Shown: one piece after another, positions 1 through 6,969 of the stretch
Layout: each line of letters starts with the position of its first letter
Numbering within the stretch: the stretch's first letter is position 1
Origin: an uncultured Clostridia bacterium
GTDB lineage: Bacteria; Bacillota; Clostridia; TANB77; CAG-508
DNA length: 64,000 nucleotides
Assembly (NCBI GenBank): GCA_947627185.1
Contig: CANQVF010000002.1
Location: forward strand, 1 to 64,000
Direction: 5' to 3'
Program-made: the position numbers and the translations under genes
The notes under the pieces: model-generated
Told to the model about the DNA's origin: nothing
The model's input: the letters and a program-made list of their open reading frames with translations, nothing else
Databases searched by the model: none

Positions 1-567
1 TTGTCATGCACTTTTCAATGTACTAATTTTTTTAAATTTTTTAAGAAAAACTATTGACATTCATATAGTTAGTCTCCTTGATTGGCTAAGAATAACACCT
101 ATCCATATAAAAATATTTGCTTATTTTAGGATGTGTTGTAACACACTACAACACTTTTATTGCCTTCAGCAAAAAAAGTGTCAGTGTGGTAGGGACACCC
201 TACACCCGTTTACCTAAAAAATATACTTTGATATTTTTTAGGTTTTAACTAAATATGCCAATTTAGTTAAAAAATAGCAATACAAAAATTGATAACAATT
301 TTCATATTGCTATTTCACAAAAGCATATTTGCTTTTGTGCTTAGTATAGGCAAAATTTATTTTGAATAAAGGAAGTTTTATACTGTTCAAAATATTTCTA
401 ACAATTTTCTAACAAAACTTAAAAAAGTTTAATTAGAATTTTATATATTTAAAATCATTATTGTTACAATAAAAAGTAATCAAATTGCTTGAAATGATTG
501 CAATTTGGTACAAATATGATAGTATTAAATATCATTATCTATCACTAAATAATAAAATGATAGCATA
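1..567. mobile_element. Gene-free right end of a putative integrated element
   Basis: No open frame with a ribosome binding site is visible in this stretch. It contains the hairpin cluster at 133-339, a further inverted repeat (CAAATTGC 481-488 with GCAATTTG 500-507) and short direct repeats such as TTTCTAACAA near 388-412. It abuts a tRNA-Leu 3' fragment at 568-624. Known logic of tRNA-targeting integrases places an element between the intact tRNA and the displaced 3' copy, so the element would lie to the left of 568 and continue out of the window. No integrase gene is in view, so this is inference. Confidence 0.4.
133..339. repeat. Cluster of seven consecutive hairpins
   Basis: Seven different inverted repeats follow each other almost without gaps. 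They are 133-140/147-154 (8 bp); 152-163/169-180 (12 positions, one mismatch); 189-194/198-203 (6 bp, loop ACA); 212-224/231-243 (13 bp, perfect); 243-254/261-272 (12 bp, perfect); 272-282/305-315 with an inner stem 285-291/296-302; and 316-325/330-339 (10 bp, loop TATT). The stems differ in sequence, so this is not one repeat copied. Such clusters occur at transfer origins, single-strand origins and recombination sites of mobile elements. Which of these applies here cannot be told from sequence alone. Confidence 0.75.
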
Positions 568-624
568 ACTTAAAATCCTGCGGACGAATAATCCGTGCCG
601 GTTCGATTCCGGCCATCTGCACCA
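568..624 (+). other. tRNA-Leu(UAA) 3' fragment, probable att site
   Basis: The sequence reads as the 3' half of a class II leucine tRNA. The anticodon loop is CTTAAAA (569-575, anticodon TAA 571-573), followed by anticodon 3' stem TCCTG, long variable arm CGGA/TCCG (581-584/592-595), T arm GCCGG-TTCGATT-CCGGC (597-613), acceptor strand CATCTGC, discriminator A and CCA (622-624). The bases 5' of the loop (AGCAT) do not pair with TCCTG, and no D arm or acceptor 5' strand GCAGATG precedes it. The gene is therefore cut at the anticodon loop, as at the distal attachment site of a tyrosine-integrase element. It is unlikely to be functional. Confidence 0.75.
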
Positions 625-663
625 ACAATGTATCTGTTCGAACTAATAGAGCAGATTATATAG

Positions 664-694
664 ATACCATTCTGAAAAAGGATGGTATTTTTTT
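664..694 (+). terminator. Rho-independent terminator
   Basis: Stem 664-672/680-688 (ATACCAT with ATGGTAT, plus a T-G and a C-G pair) is followed by a T run. It sits 40 bp after the tRNA-Leu fragment and was probably the original terminator of the tRNA gene. Confidence 0.8.
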
Positions 695-842
695 ATTAGT
701 TTTTTCAGTACGTACTATGTTATCCCACGAGTTTTATGATAATGGTCAAAACTCATAGGGGTTAGAAATTATGGCAAAGTCAAAATTCTAAATTCTATTA
801 GTATTTATGTATCAAGTTTTTTATAGAAAAATTGCAAAGAAG

Positions 843-871
843 TTGAAAAAATTAATAAAATATGATATTAT
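843..871 (+). promoter_or_regulatory. Promoter of the 52-aa peptide gene
   Basis: TTGAAA (843-848), 17-bp spacer, TATTAT (866-871) with an extended TG at 863-864. The leader to the start codon is about 80 nt and carries CCTG/CAGG and AAAATAATTATTTT palindromes. Confidence 0.65.
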
Positions 872-957
872 ATTTATATTAATTTCCTTTTTATCCTGTT
901 TTACAGGTTGATATATAGACATTTATTATAAAATAATTATTTTAAGGAGGAATAAGT

Positions 958-1116
958 ATGACCTTAATAACAGTATTAACTATAGCAATTATTGTATTGA
1001 GCATTTTACTAATCATTTCAGTAATCTTTAATATTTTACTGTGGAAAGGGTTTAAAGAATCGAATCAGCAGTTACGGTGGTATGATATATCTTCTAGATA
1101 CTCTGGTAAAGATTAA
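958..1116 (+). CDS. 52-aa single-span membrane peptide
   Basis: Starts with ATG at 958 behind a strong AGGAGG (945-950). The product begins MTLITVLTIAIIVLSILL and forms one hydrophobic helix over residues 3-29, followed by a polar tail ending WYDISSRYSGKD. It has its own extended -10 promoter and a stable terminator 30 bp after the stop, so it is a complete monocistronic gene. The layout of one helix plus a short charged tail is shared with small regulatory membrane proteins and type I toxins of Bacillota, but I recognise no family and see no convincing antisense promoter. Function unknown. Confidence 0.65.
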   Translation: MTLITVLTIAIIVLSILLIISVIFNILLWKGFKESNQQLRWYDISSRYSGKD

Positions 1117-1147
1117 TAGCTTGTAGATAACTACATCAACTGCACTA

Positions 1148-1175
1148 AAACCTGAGAGAAATCTCAGGTTTTTTG
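1148..1175 (+). terminator. Terminator with GAAA loop
   Basis: A 10-bp perfect stem (1148-1157/1162-1171), GAAA tetraloop and T run. It ends the 52-aa peptide transcript. Confidence 0.92.
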
Positions 1176-1287
1176 TATTTAAAATTATTTAACATTATTT
1201 GAAAGTATTTATATTACTGTATTTTAAGAGTTGATTTGTTTTTTTACATTTTAAAATTATTCAAAATTATTGAATATATTTTCAAAA

Positions 1288-1321
1288 TTACCACCCTTTT
1301 TACCACCCACATTTACCACCC
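1288..1321. repeat. Three direct repeats of TTACCACCC
   Basis: Identical 9-mers at 1288-1296, 1300-1308 and 1313-1321, with 12- and 13-bp periodicity. They are conspicuously C-rich in a very AT-rich background. They could be protein-binding repeats or remnants of integrase arm sites; no proof. Confidence 0.7.
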
Positions 1322-1403
1322 TCTTGAAATTAGTTTTGAATTATTTTAAAAATTATAATATCATTAAAAATAAATAGACTACATGTTTAAAATTCAACAA
1401 AAT

Positions 1404-1432
1404 TTGCAATTTTATGTAAAATACTGTATAAT
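1404..1432 (+). promoter_or_regulatory. Promoter of the 1486 gene
   Basis: TTGCAA (1404-1409), 17-bp spacer, TATAAT (1427-1432). It lies just downstream of the TTACCACCC repeats, which could bind a regulator. Confidence 0.75.
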
Positions 1433-1485
1433 ATAAAATTACTATAATAATTATTTTGCGATAGTTTATAAGTAGGAGATAGCTT

Positions 1486-2223
1486 ATGAAGTGTTTTAGA
1501 TCAACATCTATTTATACAATAAAAAAAGTTTATACTGAAGGTATAGTTCCTTCTTGTGGAAGAAATTCTAGATTAATTGGTGATGATAGAAAAAAAGTAT
1601 TTTTTTCAGAAGGTTTTAATGGGGCAATTGCACTTTTTATTGATTTTAATATTGTGTATAATAAAATAAAAAATAATCAAATGCCACTTTCTGACAATGA
1701 ATTATACTCAAAAATTATGAATTCAAAAAATATAAGGGAATATTTAGGAGAAGGAGTTTATTTGACCTTTGACAGTGAAAATGTGGTAAATGAAAACAAT
1801 GAGGTTGATGGATTTACAAGTGAAACAATAAATCCAGATTTGCTAGAAGTTGCAGTGATTGTAAACAATAATGATGGTACTTTTTCATATTCGAGATTTG
1901 ATGTAATTCATTTTATGATGGCACAAACAAATTATAATGATATAAAATATAGTGGCATTAAATGGCCAAATATTAAATTATATGAAAAACATAACCAAAA
2001 GTCAGAAGAAGAAAAAATTAGAATAAATCAATCAAAAATAAGACAATATTATGAAGAGAATCAAGAACTAATAAATAAATTTAGAAATAACCAATATAGT
2101 TTAGAATATGTTCCATTAAGAAAATTATGTCTTTCAAGAATAAAAGAAGAAACATCCAAAATAAAAAATTGTGAATCATTTAAGCAAAAAAGAGTAGAAA
2201 ATTTTGAAGAAGAGGAACGATAA
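1486..2223 (+). CDS. Hypothetical protein, 245 aa
   Basis: Starts at ATG 1486 behind TAGGAGAT. The product is soluble, with no signal peptide or membrane segment. Its N-terminus reads CFRSTSIYTIKKVYTEGI, then a block with PSCGRNSRLIGDD and VFFSEGFNGAIALF, and further on YLGEGVYLTF. The C-terminal third (from about residue 165) is lysine- and glutamate-rich and probably helical. The opening 'x-x-T-S-I-x-T-I-K-K ... EGI-P' followed by FFSEG is loosely reminiscent of ADP-ribosyltransferase-like folds. I cannot establish that by eye, so treat it as unknown. It is a single gene with its own promoter next to the putative att site, a position where accessory genes are common. Confidence 0.7.
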   Translation: MKCFRSTSIYTIKKVYTEGIVPSCGRNSRLIGDDRKKVFFSEGFNGAIALFIDFNIVYNKIKNNQMPLSDNELYSKIMNSKNIREYLGEGVYLTFDSENVVNENNEVDGFTSETINPDLLEVAVIVNNNDGTFSYSRFDVIHFMMAQTNYNDIKYSGIKWPNIKLYEKHNQKSEEEKIRINQSKIRQYYEENQELINKFRNNQYSLEYVPLRKLCLSRIKEETSKIKNCESFKQKRVENFEEEER

Positions 2224-2277
2224 AAAAATAAAGCACTTATAGCAACAATTGAATAGAGAAAAATTAACATAAACAAA

Positions 2278-2309
2278 AAATCTAGGTATATGTCCAAATA
2301 CCTAGATTT
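2278..2309. terminator. Bidirectional terminator
   Basis: A 12-bp stem (2278-2289/2298-2309) with T-rich tracts on both sides, between converging genes ending at 2223 and 2335. Confidence 0.85.
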
Positions 2310-2334
2310 AACTTTTTTAGTTATTGCAATTATC

Positions 2335-2916
2335 TTATTTTTTTGAATAAATGAATCCATTAGAATTATCTTTTAATTTATTATTATCAATTATTGTTAA
2401 TTCAACGAATTCACTTACATTACAATCCGCAACTTCAATTGCATTTCCATCTGGATCTATTGCATCAGTAAAATTAATTTTTATAGTATTGTTATTTATA
2501 GTATATGTACCATTACACATAAATAATGATCCATAAGTTACTTTATTATTGTTAGAAAATGTATAAAAAGGTTCATCTCCATCAGCACTTTCTTGGTAAT
2601 ACTTACCAGTTATTTCATATTCTGTAGAACTATCAAATTCTGAAGAATTAGTATTTTCATTTAAATTATTAGAATTTATATCTTTTTCTGATGAATTATT
2701 TGAATCTATGGCTTCTTCTAATGAATTACTTTGTTGTTCTTGCAAAGTTTTATTTAATTCATTTATTTGGTTTTGTAGATTTTCATATTTTTCATTTGTT
2801 AATGTTTTTTCATTATTAAGCTTATAAATAAAAAATGCCATTATTATAATTGCAATTATAGCTAATATTAGAAAAAAAGTTGATAAATTAATTTTAATAT
2901 TTTTTTTCTCTTCCAT
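2335..2916 (-). CDS. Membrane-anchored hypothetical protein, 193 aa
   Basis: Residues 11-30 form a single membrane helix after a lysine-rich start (MEEKKNIKINLSTFF). Next comes a coiled-coil stretch (about 32-65, asparagine/glutamine/leucine-rich), a Ser/Asn/Glu low-complexity linker (about 66-98), and a C-terminal domain of about 95 residues beginning YEITGKYYQES. The topology suggests a short cytoplasmic tail and an outside domain held off the membrane. The C-terminal part, with 'GSLFMCNGTYTI..NTIKINF', looks like a small beta-rich lipocalin-type or DUF-type domain. I cannot name it. It is a single gene facing the 1486 gene, with a shared terminator. Confidence 0.7.
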   Translation of the reverse strand: MEEKKNIKINLSTFFLILAIIAIIIMAFFIYKLNNEKTLTNEKYENLQNQINELNKTLQEQQSNSLEEAIDSNNSSEKDINSNNLNENTNSSEFDSSTEYEITGKYYQESADGDEPFYTFSNNNKVTYGSLFMCNGTYTINNNTIKINFTDAIDPDGNAIEVADCNVSEFVELTIIDNNKLKDNSNGFIYSKK

Positions 2917-3093
2917 AATTAATACCTCACTTTAAAAATATGTTCTATTATATATTATAAATTATATTTTATCAAAATAATTATAAAAATTTTTGTAATA
3001 ATTAATTTGATTTAAATTTATATTGAATTTTTATTTTTAAAATTTTATAATAATATTATTAATTTTTATAATAAAACAAGAAAGGAATAAATA

Positions 3094-4020
3094 ATGAAAG
3101 TTATAACATCATATAATCAACCAGATTTAGATGGAGTATCTTGTATGTATGCTTATTCTGAATTATTAAATAAAATTGGAGAAAAAACAAATTATTTTAT
3201 ATGGGGAAAACCAAAAAAGGAAGTTTTAATTGTTTGTGAAATGTTTGGAATAAGTTTGAATACTTTAAAAGTTAAAGAAATTTCAAAAGACAGTGATTTT
3301 ATTGTTGTTGATTTAAATGGAAAAGAGCAACTGCATAGTATTGTAAAAGAAGAAAAAGTTATAGAAATTATCGACCATCATGGGTTAAGTAGATGGCTTC
3401 AAAGCTATAAAAATATTCAAAGACTTCAAATAGATAGATTAGGAGCAGCAGCAACAATTGTTGCTGAAAGATATAAAAATTCTGGATTTTTACCATCAAG
3501 AGAATCTGCAATTTTATTGTTTTATGGAATTATTTCAAACAGTATAAACTTAAAAGCAAACATTACAAATAAAAGAGACATTGAAATTTGTAATTGGTTA
3601 AAAAGTATTTGTGAAGATATTTCAGATGAAAAAATAAAAGAAATATTTATAAAAAAATCAATTATAAAAGATGAAAATTTAAGAGAAGAAATGGAATGTG
3701 AAATACCAAATACTTTTCCAGATTTTAAAACAATAGTTGCACAATTAGAAGTTGCAAATTTAAAAGAATTTTTAAAAAACAAAAAATCTAACATTATTGA
3801 TATTATGAAAGAAGTAAAAAAAGAAAAAAATGTTAATTTCGTTTTTATAAATTGTGTTGATATATTAAATGGATATACAATTATATTTGGTGTAGATGAA
3901 GAATCAAACGAATTTATAAAAGAAACATTTGGATATAAATTTATTAATAAAGAGGTAGAAATTAATAAAATTATTCAAAGAAAAGATTTAACAAAAATTT
4001 TAAGAAAAAAATATTTATAA
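3094..4020 (+). CDS. Family II pyrophosphatase-like DHH phosphoesterase
   Basis: At 308 aa it matches the length of family II (manganese-dependent) inorganic pyrophosphatases and aligns over the whole length. It has a DHH domain with NQPDLDG (residues 8-14), VVDLN and IIDHHG, then a DHHA2 domain ending near QRK close to the C-terminus. Compared with B. subtilis PpaC (recalled), the His of GHQNPDTD is Tyr here and the Asp of IISDS is Asn (IISNS), so two of the six usual metal ligands are changed. The C-terminal SRKK motif is QRKD. The substrate may therefore not be pyrophosphate. Monocistronic, with a weak RBS (AAAGGA). Confidence 0.75.
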   Translation: MKVITSYNQPDLDGVSCMYAYSELLNKIGEKTNYFIWGKPKKEVLIVCEMFGISLNTLKVKEISKDSDFIVVDLNGKEQLHSIVKEEKVIEIIDHHGLSRWLQSYKNIQRLQIDRLGAAATIVAERYKNSGFLPSRESAILLFYGIISNSINLKANITNKRDIEICNWLKSICEDISDEKIKEIFIKKSIIKDENLREEMECEIPNTFPDFKTIVAQLEVANLKEFLKNKKSNIIDIMKEVKKEKNVNFVFINCVDILNGYTIIFGVDEESNEFIKETFGYKFINKEVEINKIIQRKDLTKILRKKYL

Positions 4021-4051
4021 AATAATTATTTTATAAATATTTTTTTCTTTA

Positions 4052-4104
4052 TTAACATAAGTTAAAAAAGCCTATTGTTACAGCTTTTTATAAACTTATG
4101 TTAA
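4052..4104. repeat. Long intergenic inverted repeat
   Basis: TTAACATAAGTT (4052-4063) pairs with AACTTATGTTAA (4093-4104). Inside it, AAAAAGC (4065-4071) pairs with GCTTTTT (4083-4089), giving about 19 bp in total. It lies between converging genes and has no T run, so it is not a standard terminator, although it may end transcripts or be processed. Confidence 0.75.
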
Positions 4105-4175
4105 CATTTGAATACAATTTAAATAAAAAATTTTTTAAAATATTATAATAATTTTCGAAAATAAAACTATATTTT

Positions 4176-4838
4176 TTAAATACGATTAACAATTTCTGAT
4201 ATTAATGATTTAGGTGTTATTTTATCGCAAAAAATAGAATTAAATTCGGTATAATTTATATGATTTTTAATTATATTTACAGAACGAACGATTGACCATT
4301 TTACATTATCTGGCTCTACATGATATATTTTAGCAACATATGGATAAATTTCTTGTTTTAAATTTTCATATAAATATTTTTCTTTATTTAAATAAGAATA
4401 AACAATAGCTTCTAAAAGATAATTTGTTCCATTTAATTTAAAATCAAAATTAAGTTTTTCTAGAACTTTATAAACTTTTTTACGAATTAATCTATTATTT
4501 ACCTTTGATATAAATTTTTTTAACTGTTGATGAATATACGAATTTTCAGAATTTAAAGGTAAATATAAAGTATATTTTGAATTATTAAACTTTTTATTAC
4601 CATTACAAAATACAATTTTATTTTCAATTCTTTTTAATAGATTTTGAAGAGTAGGATTTTTAAAATCTAAATCTGATATTATAATAAGATTTATTTTACA
4701 GTTATTAGATAAACTGTTAAACTCTTCTATGCTATTAACAATTCCTAATAGTTTGATATTATCAAATTTATTAAAAAGTATGTTACATGTCTTTTTAATT
4801 ATTTCTAAATTATTACTATAAATTATTGCTTTGTACAT
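4176..4838 (-). CDS. Spo0A-like regulator with degenerate receiver
   Basis: The start chosen is ATG at 4838, preceded on the minus strand by AAGGAG. A longer upstream reading has no RBS. The 220-aa product has an N-terminal receiver-like half (MYKAIIYSNNLEIIKKTCNIL) and a C-terminal half matching the Spo0A DNA-binding domain. The latter includes NGTNYLLEAIVYSYLN, EIYPYVAKIYHVEPDNVKWSI and a final region resembling the 'P(T/K)xSEFI' end (TPKSLISEIVNRI). In the receiver the acidic pair is replaced (YSNN) and the phosphoacceptor region reads LIIISDLD, so normal phosphorylation looks doubtful. It may be a Spo0A paralogue or a decayed regulator. Divergent from the ECF sigma gene. Confidence 0.75.
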   Translation of the reverse strand: MYKAIIYSNNLEIIKKTCNILFNKFDNIKLLGIVNSIEEFNSLSNNCKINLIIISDLDFKNPTLQNLLKRIENKIVFCNGNKKFNNSKYTLYLPLNSENSYIHQQLKKFISKVNNRLIRKKVYKVLEKLNFDFKLNGTNYLLEAIVYSYLNKEKYLYENLKQEIYPYVAKIYHVEPDNVKWSIVRSVNIIKNHINYTEFNSIFCDKITPKSLISEIVNRI

Positions 4839-4931
4839 TTTTTTTCTCCTTATATTAATAAAACAATTTAGAATACAAAAAGGTGACAAAAATTTTAAAA
4901 AAAATTAATAATTTTTCAAAAGGTATTAAAA

Positions 4932-5432
4932 ATGAATATAAAATTTGATTTCCAAAATTTAATTAATAAATATTCTGATACAATTTATCATATTGCATTA
5001 GGTTATTTGAAAAATAGAGAAGATGCAGAAGATTTAGTGCAAGAAGTTTTTCTTCACTATATTAATTACATAAAGAATAATGATTTTAAAGATGATAATC
5101 ATGAAAAATGTTGGATTATTAGAGTAACTATAAATTTATGTCGTAATGCAATAAAATCAAAGAAAAATAGTAAAAATGTTTATTTAGAAAATGAAATAAT
5201 ACCAGATAACTTTAGTGATAGTGAAAATAATTTATTAGATTGTATAGATAGTTTAAAAGAAAAGTATAGAATTGTATTTGAGTTGTTTTATATAAAAGAT
5301 TTTAAAATTTGTGAAATTAGTAGTATTCTAAATATAAGTGAAGCAAATGTTAAAACTAGATTGAAAAGAGCTAGAGATAAATTAAAGAAAATGTTGCAAA
5401 TTGGAGGTGAAGAGAGTGGCGAAAGATTTTGA
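4932..5432 (+). CDS. ECF-family RNA polymerase sigma factor
   Basis: 166 aa, typical for ECF sigma factors. Region 2 spans about residues 8-75 (YLKNREDAEDLVQEVFL is the canonical 2.2 helix; CWIIRVTINLCRN is 2.4). Region 4 spans about 108-158 (FYIKDFKICEISSIL then SEANVKTRLKRARDKL, the helix-turn-helix). Its 3' end overlaps the next gene, a membrane protein of anti-sigma type, which is the standard ECF/anti-sigma arrangement. The RBS is poor (CAAAAGG). Likely controls an envelope or stress regulon; targets are not visible here. Confidence 0.9.
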   Translation: MNIKFDFQNLINKYSDTIYHIALGYLKNREDAEDLVQEVFLHYINYIKNNDFKDDNHEKCWIIRVTINLCRNAIKSKKNSKNVYLENEIIPDNFSDSENNLLDCIDSLKEKYRIVFELFYIKDFKICEISSILNISEANVKTRLKRARDKLKKMLQIGGEESGERF

Positions 5433-6117
5433 AAATGATATAAAAAATATAAAAAGTAAAATTAATAATATACAGCTAGATGATGAATTTAAGAAAAACT
5501 TAGAAAATAAAATGAAAATTGAATATAGTAAAAAGACAAAAGTTAAAAATATTAATATTTTTAATTTTCCAAAACAAATTGTGGCAGCTTGTTTATGTTT
5601 GGTTGTTTTATCTAGCTGTGTTTTTGCGGAACAAATAGGAGATTTAGTTACTAATCTTTTTGCTAATACTTCTCCAAATATTGAAGAAATACTTGAAAAT
5701 GGTGATTTACAAAAAGTAGATATGGATTATATAGAAAAAGATGGTATATCAATGAAAGTTGATTATGTTTTATTTTCTGATAATTCAATTTATTTAGTTT
5801 TTAATATATTGAGCAATGAGGAATTTGATAATGCATATTTAAAAGAAATGATTATAAAAAATCAGGATGATGAGATTATTTATAGCAATATAGGAAATAA
5901 TTTTAAAAGTGATAAATTTAATATGAATTATATGAATAAAAAAATTAATAAAAATAATGAAATAAATATGATTGAAATAAATAATTCAAATACTAAGAAA
6001 AATATAGAAAGTATAATTATAAATATTGATGAAATCTATTTAATGAAAAATAATCAAACAAAAAAAATTACAAATAGTTGGATTATTAATATAAATCTTG
6101 AAAAAGCTCAATCCTGA
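5416..6117 (+). CDS. Putative membrane anti-sigma factor (DUF4179-like)
   Basis: The start is probably GTG at 5416, since GGAGGTG lies at 5403-5409. An upstream TTG at 5401 would itself precede that RBS. The gene overlaps the sigma gene by 17 bp. The product (about 233 aa) has a cytoplasmic N-terminal helix region (1-55), one membrane segment (about 57-76, QIVAACLCLVVLSSCVFA) and a large outside domain starting near NTSPNIEEIL. This layout and the pairing with an ECF sigma factor fit the DUF4179-type anti-sigma family. The stop codon lies in the loop of the terminator hairpin. Confidence 0.75.
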   Translation: MAKDFENDIKNIKSKINNIQLDDEFKKNLENKMKIEYSKKTKVKNINIFNFPKQIVAACLCLVVLSSCVFAEQIGDLVTNLFANTSPNIEEILENGDLQKVDMDYIEKDGISMKVDYVLFSDNSIYLVFNILSNEEFDNAYLKEMIIKNQDDEIIYSNIGNNFKSDKFNMNYMNKKINKNNEINMIEINNSNTKKNIESIIINIDEIYLMKNNQTKKITNSWIININLEKAQS

Positions 6118-6136
6118 GGATTGAGCTTTACTTTTA
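6103..6136 (+). terminator. Terminator carrying the stop codon in its loop
   Basis: A 12-bp perfect stem (6103-6114/6118-6129) has a loop made of exactly TGA, the stop codon of the anti-sigma gene (6115-6117). A T-rich tail follows. Confidence 0.85.
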
Positions 6137-6174
6137 CTTTAAAAGCTTTTTATTATCGATACAGAGAAAAAAGT

Positions 6175-6642
6175 TTACTTCCAAGAATAGTAAGTTATAG
6201 TAGCATTAATTGATGAATAAAGTGAGCTATTTACTATTCTAAAAAGATATGAATGACCGGCATCAACATCAATCCAATCATTTTTGTGAGTTGATCCATC
6301 AGCAACATTGTATATAGAAGCAATGACAATTTCTGGATTATACATGAGAGAAACTGAATATCCTTCATTAGATCCAGATACTGTTACCTCATATGCAAAA
6401 TACCGATCAGGAATTACAAATTGACCAGTATAAGTTGTTACAAGTGGACCTACTGTGTAGGATTTGTTATCCCACATCATCGGACTTACAGTAGAACTTC
6501 CGCCGGGTGCAATGTTGAGAGTTACGACATGTTTTTCAGGAGTAGGCGCTTTTTCTGCCTCGAATGCGAAAGCATTAAGCGAGAAAGAAAAGCACAATAC
6601 TACCGCCAGAATCACAGAAACTAATTTCTTTTTTGTTTTCAT
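6175..6642 (-). CDS. Secreted hypothetical protein of atypical base composition
   Basis: The start chosen is ATG 6642 after GGAGG. The first 27 residues are a signal peptide (MKTKKKLVSVILAVVLCFSF, cleavage near NAFA-FEAE). The mature protein is about 128 aa with a proline/serine-rich beginning and a beta-rich body ('YEVTVSGSNEGYSVSLMY', 'SSINATITYYSW'). It contains no cysteines for disulfides and no known catalytic motif. The DNA is clearly richer in G and C than its neighbours and uses codons rare in this window (GCC, CCG), a sign of recent acquisition. Function unknown. The gene is divergent from the histidine kinase, across a 327-bp gap. Confidence 0.75.
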   Translation of the reverse strand: MKTKKKLVSVILAVVLCFSFSLNAFAFEAEKAPTPEKHVVTLNIAPGGSSTVSPMMWDNKSYTVGPLVTTYTGQFVIPDRYFAYEVTVSGSNEGYSVSLMYNPEIVIASIYNVADGSTHKNDWIDVDAGHSYLFRIVNSSLYSSINATITYYSWK

Positions 6643-6969
6643 TTTGTTTAACCTCCAATCGCATAAAAAAGTTTCCAAGTAACAGTAGAACTCTGCATCG
6701 ATGTTATTCATCATAGGAACATAGTATAGCCACCCCGTTAGAATAACTTTTCAAACGCTTTATAAAAGTGAAAGCAATTATATTATAAATCAATAAAAGA
6801 AATTTTATAAGTTTATGTAGTGAAAAAAGTTTGAAATGAATATACTTACAAGATTTTTAAAAAATTAAATAAATCAATTTTCATCAATTTTTTACACAAA
6901 GAAAAATTTATATGATAATTTAGAAAAGCTTATTTAAAAAATAAATAAAATAATCAAAGGAGTTTTTTT
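6643..6969. other. Divergent intergenic region
   Basis: Contains the start regions of two diverging genes. On the minus strand, AT-rich -10-like sequences lie near 6770-6790. The GC-richer stretch ends near 6775, marking the border of the acquired segment. No further gene or clear repeat is seen. Confidence 0.4.

Noticed and set aside
133..339. CRISPR array
   Set aside because: The stems differ from each other, spacing is irregular and no cas genes are present.
1..624. Group I intron in tRNA-Leu(UAA)
   Set aside because: Group I introns do interrupt this tRNA at the anticodon, but I see no P3-P7 core, no final G before the 3' exon and no 5' exon in view.
1288..1321. CRISPR-like or plasmid iterons
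   Set aside because: Only three short 9-mers and no replication protein; reported only as direct repeats.
4052..4104. Terminator of the pyrophosphatase-like gene
   Set aside because: The inverted repeat is strong but lacks a T run on both strands, so it is listed only as an inverted repeat.
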